From contig NZ_JAGPYQ010000001.1 in NCBI RefSeq assembly GCF_018070025.1, forward strand, positions 1,674,001 through 1,738,000: a DNA stretch of 64,000 nt. Reading direction: 5' to 3'. This DNA comes from Streptomyces liliiviolaceus (lineage in GTDB: Bacteria > Actinomycetota > Actinomycetes > Streptomycetales > Streptomycetaceae). The notes under the pieces were generated by a model. It had not been told where the DNA came from. It worked only from the letters and a program-made list of their open reading frames with translations, and did not search any database. The translations under genes and the position numbers were made by a program. Below are positions 27,973-34,397 of the stretch, piece after piece (positions within the stretch are counted from its first letter, which is position 1; the number at the start of each line of letters is the position of its first letter).

Positions 27973-28369
27973 GAGAACTCCGTGGTGAAGGAGGAGACGG
28001 TCGGAACGTGGTCGGAACGGGTTGTCTGGTCCCAGCAAGATCCGGGAGCCGTCCCACCGCAATCCGTGCGCCGCCGATCAGGTACTCATGCTGACCCGGA
28101 CGTGGTGTTCTGCCATCTTTCACCCTCATTCAAGAGCTTCTGTCGCGTCTGTCGTGCGAGGGGGCGAACGCGCCACGAAGGGGGGAGTGAGGGAAGTGCG
28201 CGGGTGGTGTGGATTCTCACTCCACGCATCCGCCCGACTTCGGCCCCGTCTCTTCACAGGCTTCTGTTGCGAGGTCGTTAGCAGTTACTCCTTGACGCCC
28301 CGAGAACCCCCGCGTTGGCTTTTTGTCACCTGGGCCCGCACTGTCGCCCTCGTACGGAAGGCACCTGAA
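27973..28369. other. Divergent intergenic region between secreted protein and sugar-binding lipoprotein
   Basis: About 400 bases without a credible gene. It must hold the minus-strand promoter for the secreted protein. On the right it holds a plus-strand promoter at 28292-28320. Confidence 0.6.
28292..28320 (+). promoter_or_regulatory. Promoter of the sugar-binding lipoprotein gene
   Basis: TTGACG (28292-28297) and TTGGCT (28315-28320) are separated by exactly 17 bases. The predicted 5' leader is about 43 bases. Confidence 0.5.
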
Positions 28370-29473
28370 GTGAAACGCGCCACACGTCGTACCGCCCTGG
28401 CCATGACCGTCTGCTCCATGACCCTGACCCTCGCCGCGTGCGGGAGCGGTGACGACGGAGCCGAAGCGAGCCCCACCAAGGGCGACGACATCACGGTGGG
28501 CCTGCTGCTGCCGGAGAAGGCGAACTCCCGTTACGAGAAGTTCGACTACCCCATCATCAAGAAGAAGGTCGGCACGCTCACGGACGGCAAGGGGAAGGTC
28601 GTCTACGCGAATGCCGAGCAGGACGCCTCCGAACAGAGCCGGCAACTGCAGAAAATGGTGGACGACAAGGTCGACGTGCTGATGGTGGACGCCGTGGACT
28701 CCAATGCGATCGCCGCCGGTGTGAGAAAGGCCAAGAAAGCCGGAATTCCCGTCATCGCGTACGACCGGCTGGCCGAGGGCCCGATCGACGCGTACATCTC
28801 GTTCGACAACGAGGAGGTCGGGCAGGTGCAGGGCCGGGCGCTCGCCGACCGGCTGGACGGCGACAAGACCCAGAAGATCGTCATGATGAACGGCGCGGTG
28901 ACGGACCCGAACGCCGCCCAGTTCAAGTCGGCCGCCCTCAGCGAGCTGAGGAACAAGGTCACCATCGCCAAGACGTACGACACGAAGGACTGGAAGCCGG
29001 CCAACGCGCGCGCCAACATGATGGCGGCCATCTCGTCCATCGGCATCGACAACATCGCCGGGGTGTACTCCGCCAACGACGGCATGGCGGGCGGCATCAT
29101 CTCCGCGCTCAAGGCCGCGGGCGCCACCAAGCTGCCGCCCATCACCGGCCAGGACGCCGAACTGGACGCGGTGCAGCGCGTCCTCGCCGGCGAGCAGTTC
29201 ATGAGCGTCTACAAGCCGTACCCCGAGGAGGCGGAGGCCGCCGCCGAGATCGCCGTGGCCCGTGTCCGCGGCTACGGCATCGAGTTCGACTCGCTCACCC
29301 CCGACCGGGTCTCCAGCCCCACCGACAAGAGCATCCCCGCCAGCCTCGTCCAGGTCACTTCCCTGACCCGCAACACCATCGAGTCGACGGTCGTCGAGGA
29401 CGGCATCTACTCGGTGGAGGAGATCTGCACGGCGAAGTACCGCGCGGCGTGCGAGGAACTCGGCATCAAGTAG
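28370..29473 (+). CDS. Sugar ABC transporter substrate-binding lipoprotein (XylF/ChvE type)
   Basis: The start is GTG 28370 with ggaagg eight bases upstream; 367 residues. The signal peptide ends in the lipobox LAAC (near residue 23), so the mature protein is anchored by an N-terminal lipid-modified cysteine. The periplasmic-binding-protein-1 fold typical of xylose/multiple-sugar binding proteins is visible in DITVGLLLPEKANSRYEKFD, VDVLMVDAVDSNAIAAGVRK, GIPVIAYDRL and ANDGMAGGIISALKAAG. No ATPase or permease gene is adjacent, so it must use a transporter encoded elsewhere or serve as a sensor. Confidence 0.88.
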   Translation: MKRATRRTALAMTVCSMTLTLAACGSGDDGAEASPTKGDDITVGLLLPEKANSRYEKFDYPIIKKKVGTLTDGKGKVVYANAEQDASEQSRQLQKMVDDKVDVLMVDAVDSNAIAAGVRKAKKAGIPVIAYDRLAEGPIDAYISFDNEEVGQVQGRALADRLDGDKTQKIVMMNGAVTDPNAAQFKSAALSELRNKVTIAKTYDTKDWKPANARANMMAAISSIGIDNIAGVYSANDGMAGGIISALKAAGATKLPPITGQDAELDAVQRVLAGEQFMSVYKPYPEEAEAAAEIAVARVRGYGIEFDSLTPDRVSSPTDKSIPASLVQVTSLTRNTIESTVVEDGIYSVEEICTAKYRAACEELGIK

Positions 29474-29933
29474 CCCGCGCTCCCGCTTCCGGCGGCCCCA
29501 CCGTGCGGACCGACCGCCCCCACCTCGCGGACCGGCCGAATTTCGGCCGGTTCCGTCGGTTGCGGCGCGGCGGACGCCTGCCCCCGGACCGCCCCGGCCC
29601 CGCCGGGTGCTCCGGCGTCCCGCCCCGCGCACCGGGCAACGTGTACGAGCCACACCGGTTTTCCGTGCCCCGGCGCGCGCCCTGACGTCGGACGCTGCCC
29701 GCGACCCGGCGCCCGCCCGACGGTTTCCGGCAGCTCACGCGGGCAACGTCCCTTGTGAAGGGGGTGCGCGCCACCGCCTTCTTCAGCTTGTCGCAACGAG
29801 TCACACGGCCGTGTGCGCAAACGCGGATCAAGTGGTGCGATGGGGGGCATGGAAGCGGGGGAGCCGTGTTGCGGAGGCGGGGGACGCCGCGCATAGTTGC
29901 GCTCCGAAGAGGCTGGAACCGGGGGTTGGGGAG
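29474..29933. other. Intergenic region with hairpin and a 14-bp palindrome
   Basis: About 460 bases without a credible gene. A hairpin accggccgaa-t-ttcggccggt at 29531-29551 can end the lipoprotein transcript. A perfect palindrome CACACGGCCGTGTG at 29802-29815, 119 bases before the next start, is a candidate operator for the LuxR gene. Confidence 0.5.
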
Positions 29934-30971
29934 ATGGCCGGGCACACGACGGAAGCGCATCCACACGGTGCTGACCGCCTGTGCGATGCCGGAGACCGGG
30001 TCTACTCCCGTGCGGTGCGGCGCGGCCGGGTGTCCCGGAAGGACGCCGAGTCGGTGCCCTGCCTGGTCGAACTGGCCCTGCTGCACCCCGACCCCGACGA
30101 CATGGGCTGGCTGGTTCCGACCTCGCCGCAGGAGGTCATGACGCGGCTGCTGCGGGAGATGCACGAGCACGTCGTCGCGACTCAGTCGCGCATGGGCGAG
30201 GCGGTGTCCGCCTTCGAGTGGTACGCGGCCCTCGGCGGCGACGCCCGCGCGTCCGCCGGGGGAGTGGCGATCCGGGTGCTCGACGGGCTGCCCCGCATCC
30301 GGGCCGCCATGGACGAGGCGACCGAGGCGTGCACCTCCGAGGTGCTGGCCGTCCAGCCGGGCGGCATCCGCCGCGAGGACGAACTCTCCGAGGGGCTGCA
30401 CCGGGCGCTCGCGCTGCGCCGCCGCGGGGTGCGCATGCGCGACCTGTACACGCACGTGGCCCGGCACGGCCAGGGCCTGCGGAACTACATGGAGCTGATG
30501 GAGGAGGCGGCGGAGGCCCGCACGCTCGACGAGGTCACCGAGCGGCTCATCGTCTTCGACCGCACGGTCGCGTTCATCCCCGCGAGCCCCGACCGCACCA
30601 TGGCCCTGGAACTGCGCCACCCGGCGCTGGTGGGCTACCTGGTCACCGTCTTCGAACGGCTCTGGCGGCTGGCGATCCCCCTCACCGCGCCCCTCCCGGA
30701 CACCGGCATCGAGGGCATCACCCACCGCGAACGCTCCATCGCGGCGCTGCTCGCCGAGGGCCACCAGGACGCGGTGGTCGCGGAGCGCCTCGGCATCAGC
30801 GTCCGTACGTGCCGGGCGCACATCGCCCGGCTCTCGGAGACGCTGGGGGCCGCCAGCCGTACGCAGTTGGGGGTGCGGATAGCCCAGGCCGGCCTGGACG
30901 GCCCGCCGCGCGCCGCGGAACTCCAGCCGCTCACCGTTCCCGATCGTCCAGGATCCCCGAGCGACCGATGA
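29934..30971 (+). CDS. LuxR-type regulator, paralog A of three
   Basis: The start is ATG 29934; ggggg lies eight bases upstream; 345 residues. The C-terminal HTH (about 265-325) reads GITHRERSIAALLAEGHQDA then VVAERLGISVRTCRAHIARL. The N-terminal ~240 residues contain LAVQPGGIRREDELSEGLHR, RGVRMRDLYTHVARHGQG, VTERLIVFDRTVAFIPASPD and ALELRHPALVGYLVTVFERL. This layout is shared with the two minus-strand genes to the right and resembles the PLD/TrmB-like sensor of other Streptomyces LuxR regulators. The 3' end overlaps the convergent paralog by 41 bases. Confidence 0.85.
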   Translation: MAGHTTEAHPHGADRLCDAGDRVYSRAVRRGRVSRKDAESVPCLVELALLHPDPDDMGWLVPTSPQEVMTRLLREMHEHVVATQSRMGEAVSAFEWYAALGGDARASAGGVAIRVLDGLPRIRAAMDEATEACTSEVLAVQPGGIRREDELSEGLHRALALRRRGVRMRDLYTHVARHGQGLRNYMELMEEAAEARTLDEVTERLIVFDRTVAFIPASPDRTMALELRHPALVGYLVTVFERLWRLAIPLTAPLPDTGIEGITHRERSIAALLAEGHQDAVVAERLGISVRTCRAHIARLSETLGAASRTQLGVRIAQAGLDGPPRAAELQPLTVPDRPGSPSDR

Positions 30972-31914
30972 GATAGCCGAGCTGGGCGCGGCTCTCGCTG
31001 CCCAGGGTTTCGGCGAGTTTGGCGATGTGCGCCCTGGCGGTGCGTACGTTCAGGCCGAGCCGTTCGGCGACGGCCGCGTCGGTGTGCCCCTCGACGAGGA
31101 GGGTGGCGATGGCCCGCTGACGTGGGGTGACGCCTTTGAGCGAGGGCCGCCGGACGGCTTCGGGGTACATGGGCGTGGCCAGGCGCCAGAGACGGTCGAA
31201 GGTGGTGACGAAGTAGCCCACCAGCGCCGGGTGGCGGACTTCCAGGGCGAGGCTGCCGTCCTTGTCCGCGGGGATGAAGGCGACGGTGCGGTCGGTGACG
31301 ATGAGCCGGTCCGTGAGTTCGTCGAGGGAGCGGGCCTCGACGTCGCCCTTCAACTGCTCGTACCGGGCGAGAACGGTGGGCGAGTGGCGCACGGTGTGCT
31401 GGTACAGGGTCCGGATGCGGGCGCCGCGGTCCAGCAGGGCCTGGTCACGGTCCATGGCGATGGCCTCGGCCTGGTAGCGGCGCTCGCCGGTGTGGGTGTG
31501 GGGCTGGACGGTGAGGAGTTCGCCCGACGCGAGGGCCATGGCCTCGGTGATGGCCTGGTTGATCCGCTTCGAACCGCTGAGGACGCTGATCATCGGCATG
31601 TCCGCGCCCGCCGCCCGGCCGTCGACCCGCATCAGCGGCTCGAACGCCGCGGCCAGCCGGGCCTCGCGCCGTCGCTCGTCGGCTATGCGTTCCCCGGATC
31701 CGCGCAGCAGCCGGTGGAGGACGACGACCGGCGCGACGGGTTCCAGCAGGACCGGATCCTCAAGAGCCGGCTGCAGCAGCCCGAAGTCGACGAGACAGGG
31801 CACACCTTCGGCCTCCCCGCTGGGCACGCGCCCCTCACGCAGGGCCCGTTCGTACAACTGCGAGCCGGCCGCGCACAGTTCCTCCACACTGTGTGCGAGG
31901 TGCGGAGCCGTCAC
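30931..31914 (-). CDS. LuxR-type regulator, paralog B
   Basis: GTG 31914 overlaps the stop of the next regulator (GTGA), so the two are translationally coupled; 327 residues. The sensor-like middle (LLTVQPHTHTGERR, RGARIRTLYQHTVRHSP, LTDRLIVTDRTVAFIPADKD, LEVRHPALVGYFVTTFDRLW) and the C-terminal HTH (VTPRQRAIATLLVEGHTDAA then VAERLGLNVRTARAHIAKLA) match paralogs A and C. Ligand and targets are unknown. The last codons overlap paralog A on the other strand. Confidence 0.85.
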   Translation of the reverse strand: MTAPHLAHSVEELCAAGSQLYERALREGRVPSGEAEGVPCLVDFGLLQPALEDPVLLEPVAPVVVLHRLLRGSGERIADERRREARLAAAFEPLMRVDGRAAGADMPMISVLSGSKRINQAITEAMALASGELLTVQPHTHTGERRYQAEAIAMDRDQALLDRGARIRTLYQHTVRHSPTVLARYEQLKGDVEARSLDELTDRLIVTDRTVAFIPADKDGSLALEVRHPALVGYFVTTFDRLWRLATPMYPEAVRRPSLKGVTPRQRAIATLLVEGHTDAAVAERLGLNVRTARAHIAKLAETLGSESRAQLGYLIGRSGILDDRER

Positions 31915-32897
31915 TCCGCGGCGTCCTGCTTCAGGATCCCCGACTCGGCGATGAGGTAGCCGAGTTGTGCCCGGCTGCCGCTGCCCAGGGCCGTGGCCAG
32001 CTTCGCTATGTGCGCGCGGCACGTTCGTACGTTCATGCCGAGCCGACGGGCTATCGCCTCGTCGACATGGCCCTCCACCAGGAGTTTGGCGATCGAGTGC
32101 TGGATGTTCGTGATGCCGTCGGAAGCGGTCTCGTACGGGGCGCCGGCGCTCAGCGGGACGGCCCGGCCCCAGACGAACTCGAAGACCTTGATCAGGTAGC
32201 GCACGAGGCCCGGGTGGCGCAGCTCCAGGGCGACCTGCTGGTCGTCGCGCGTGGGGATGAACGCGACCGTCTCGTCGCAGATGATGAGACGTTCCACCAG
32301 CTCGTCGATGGTGCGGTACTCGACCTTGCCGTTGGAGAGCTGGTCCACGTAGGCCAGCTTCTCCTGGCTGTAGCGCGCCGTGTGCTGGTACAGGGTCCTG
32401 ATCCGGACACCCCGTTCGGTCAGCGGTCTGTCGCGTTCCAGCCCGTGCATGAGGTTGCGTTCGGAGATGCGGTTGCTCGGCTGGATGGTGAGGACCTCGG
32501 TCTGGCACTGGGCCGTGGCCAGGTTGAGTGCAGCGTTGATCCGGTCGCTGCCCTCCAGCACCGTGATGGAGTGGGTGGGCGCCGTCGCCTGGGCGCTGAG
32601 CGTCATGAACGGCTCGAAAGCATCGGTCAGTTCGATCGACATCCGCCGGTGCGCCGTGATTTCGCGCTCTATGGGGTTGAGTCGCTGGGCCAGGGCGACC
32701 GTCGGAGGTACCGGGCGCAACCAGCTCGCGTCGTCCGGATCGGGGTGAAGAAGGTCGAACTCCATCAAGCAGGGAGCGGACTCGACTTCCTCACGGGCGA
32801 TACGTCCCGTGCGGAGTGCATTCGCATAGAGACGGCCGCCTTCCTCGCACAGCTCGGTCACCGCGTGAGGATGTGTCGGTTTATGCCTGTTCGCCAT
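31911..32897 (-). CDS. LuxR-type regulator, paralog C, divergent from the DTSWP peptide genes
   Basis: The start is ATG 32897 with ggag five bases upstream; 328 residues. It shares the fold layout of paralogs A and B: LTIQPSNRISERNLMHGLER, RGVRIRTLYQHTARYSQE, LVERLIICDETVAFIPTRDD, LELRHPGLVRYLIKVFEFVW, and a C-terminal HTH GITNIQHSIAKLLVEGHVDE then AIARRLGMNVRTCRAHIAKL. It is divergently transcribed from the small peptide gene, with 114 bases between the starts, so control of that two-gene unit is the natural inference. Confidence 0.85.
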   Translation of the reverse strand: MANRHKPTHPHAVTELCEEGGRLYANALRTGRIAREEVESAPCLMEFDLLHPDPDDASWLRPVPPTVALAQRLNPIEREITAHRRMSIELTDAFEPFMTLSAQATAPTHSITVLEGSDRINAALNLATAQCQTEVLTIQPSNRISERNLMHGLERDRPLTERGVRIRTLYQHTARYSQEKLAYVDQLSNGKVEYRTIDELVERLIICDETVAFIPTRDDQQVALELRHPGLVRYLIKVFEFVWGRAVPLSAGAPYETASDGITNIQHSIAKLLVEGHVDEAIARRLGMNVRTCRAHIAKLATALGSGSRAQLGYLIAESGILKQDAAE

Positions 32898-32915
32898 CAA
32901 ATCTCCACCCCCCAG

Positions 32916-32975
32916 GGTCCTGAACGTGCAGGAACATGATGCATCGATTATGTGGCCATGATGTGCCCGAATGAG
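32916..32975. promoter_or_regulatory. Repeats in the divergent region between LuxR paralog C and the DTSWP peptide gene
   Basis: An inverted repeat TCCTG-N6-CAGGA lies at about 32920-32935, and the heptamer CATGATG occurs twice shortly after it (about 32936 and 32963). They are candidate binding sites for the divergent LuxR protein. Confidence 0.35.
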
Positions 32976-33011
32976 CCATCGTCGTATCCGACGGGGGAGA
33001 GGGACCTTCAA

Positions 33012-33233
33012 GTGAGGACGAAGCCGACTATGGGTAAGAAAATGCTTCGCTCGGTGCTTGTCGCCGTCTTCTCCGCCGTTGTGGCCTTCGGAGCACTGGA
33101 TGGCCTCTCCGACGCGAAGGGTGACGTTCGAGCGGACACGAGCTGGCCGTCGGCCGGCCAGAGCGGTGAGGCTGCTGTCCCCCCTGACACCAGCTGGCCC
33201 GTGGCACCGATAGACGGCAGCATCGGAGGCTGA
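33012..33233 (+). CDS. Small exported peptide with two DTSWP motifs, putative signal or precursor peptide
   Basis: GTG 33012 is chosen because gaggga stands about eight bases upstream; ATG 33030 is an alternative. The product has 73 residues: a basic start (TKPTMGKKMLR), a hydrophobic segment (SVLVAVFSAVVAFGALDG) that fits a signal peptide or single membrane anchor, and a ~35-residue tail with DTSWP at 42-46 and again at 59-63, ending in Gly-rich IDGSIGG. The repeated short motif behind an export signal is like that of processed peptides, but no known family is recognised. The stop is one base from the start of the Rieske-like gene, whose ribosome-binding site ggagg lies inside this coding region, so the two are coupled. 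Confidence 0.65.
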   Translation: MRTKPTMGKKMLRSVLVAVFSAVVAFGALDGLSDAKGDVRADTSWPSAGQSGEAAVPPDTSWPVAPIDGSIGG

Positions 33234-33234
33234 C

Positions 33235-33570
33235 ATGAGCACTCCTCCCGATGACCGGTCATTCCGCAGAGAAATGGCCACGGCCTACCGCTCCGGCTGG
33301 CACTTCATCGACCTGGCCACCGCCATCCCCCACAGCGGTGACTCGTTGATGGTGACCGTCTTCGGAGAGCCGGTCGTGGTGACCCGGGACGACGAGGACG
33401 ACGTACGGGCGTACCGGTGTCTGCGGCGGCCTCGGGGGGCGCCGCAGCCGGTCCGGTGTGCCATTCGGTACGGAATGATCTTTGTGAACCTCGATCAGCG
33501 CGACCATCGGCTGGACGAGCCGGAGGCCCCGGACGTACGAACCATCGCAGCCACCCCCCGCAGTGCCTGA
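33235..33570 (+). CDS. Rieske-like protein lacking the [2Fe-2S] ligands
   Basis: ATG 33235 has ggagg five bases upstream within the preceding gene; 111 residues. The N-terminal part, YRSGWHFIDLATAIPHSGDS, LMVTVFGEPVVVTRDDEDDV and RAYRCLRRPRG, matches the start of Rieske domains of ring-hydroxylating oxygenases, where the last segment normally reads N-x-C-x-H-R-G. Here the Cys-x-His becomes C-L-R-R-P-R, and the ~50 residues with the second Cys-x-x-His pair are missing. The sequence resumes at IRYGMIFVNLD, which in the oxygenases lies after the cluster. It therefore cannot bind a normal cluster. It may be a decayed gene or a small protein reusing the fold; coupling to the peptide gene favours retained use. 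Confidence 0.6.
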   Translation: MSTPPDDRSFRREMATAYRSGWHFIDLATAIPHSGDSLMVTVFGEPVVVTRDDEDDVRAYRCLRRPRGAPQPVRCAIRYGMIFVNLDQRDHRLDEPEAPDVRTIAATPRSA

Positions 33571-33614
33571 AGCGATTCCCCCGTCGTTGTAAATCGCTCA
33601 GGCGCTTCCCCCCC

Positions 33615-33661
33615 GCAGCGGCGTCACCGTGACCTGAACACGGTGACGCCGCTGCAGTTTT
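33615..33661 (+). terminator. Strong intrinsic terminator after the peptide/Rieske-like unit
   Basis: A perfect 17-bp stem (gcagcggcgtcaccgtg / cacggtgacgccgctgc, 33615-33631 and 33639-33655) with a seven-base loop is followed by agttttc. This is one of the few terminators here with a T-tract. Confidence 0.92.
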
Positions 33662-33824
33662 CAGGCAAGTTCCGGCAGACATGTTTCAGCAGGCATGCTT
33701 CATGCCTCCCCCGGGCCTCCACAAGGGTGAAAACCGGCCTCGTGCCGCGGCGTCGCCCTCGGAGTGCCCTCCGCGCGCCCCCGGAGTGCCTTCGCGTGCC
33801 CGCCGGGACTTCCTGCTGCCCACG

Positions 33825-34238
33825 TCAGCAGTTGCCCATCCCGGCCGTCAGGGCGATCTCGATGACCACCCGGGCCGGATTGGGCGACGGCGTCCTGCTG
33901 TAGCGCTCGGCATAGCGGCGCTCCGCCTCCGCGACCCGCTCCGGGTCCCCGGACACCGTCGCGCGCCCCTCCAGCGTCGCCCACCGCCGCCCCTGGAACT
34001 GGCAGACGGCGACCCGCATCCCGTCGGGCCCCGCGGCCAGTACGTTGCGTACCTTCTTGCTGGACTTGGAGGCGATGACCCGAGCCAGACCGGCCTCGGG
34101 ATCGTATGTAACGCCGACGGGCACCACGTGCGGGGTGCCGTCGGGACGGAAGGTGCTCAGGGTGCACACATGGCGTTCCCGCCAGAAGGCGAGATAGGAG
34201 TCGCCGGGATCGCGCGGGTTCACGGGGTACGAGGCCAT
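33825..34238 (-). CDS. PPOX-class (pyridoxamine 5'-phosphate oxidase-like) F420/flavin-binding protein
   Basis: The 137-residue protein starts at ATG 34238. No ribosome-binding site is present, but TAGGTT lies seven bases before the ATG, suggesting a leaderless mRNA. The split-barrel flavin-binding fold is visible: FWRERHVCTLSTFRPDGTPH, VVPVGVTYDPEAGLARVIAS, KSSKKVRNVLA and RVAVCQFQGRRWATLEGRAT. This matches the TIGR03618-type F420-dependent enzymes common in actinobacteria; substrate unknown. It is divergent from clpB. Confidence 0.85.
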   Translation of the reverse strand: MASYPVNPRDPGDSYLAFWRERHVCTLSTFRPDGTPHVVPVGVTYDPEAGLARVIASKSSKKVRNVLAAGPDGMRVAVCQFQGRRWATLEGRATVSGDPERVAEAERRYAERYSRTPSPNPARVVIEIALTAGMGNC

Positions 34239-34293
34239 GGACCGGAACCTAACCCGTCGAAGGCTCTGCGGCCCCCGGAGCCCCCCGAGCCTC

Positions 34294-34314
34294 CTTGAGT
34301 GGAATAGACTCAAC
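34294..34314. promoter_or_regulatory. HAIR operator upstream of clpB
   Basis: CTTGAGT-N7-ACTCAAC differs from the HAIR consensus at the last base only. It lies 84 bases before the clpB start. This places clpB in the HspR regulon together with the dnaK operon 17 kb to the left. Confidence 0.9.
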
Positions 34315-34397
34315 TTTGTGTACGTTGGTTGGGTCAGCCAACACCGCACGGGTACGAGCGTGAGTACGAGCCTGAGCACGAGGAGGAGAACGCGAAC

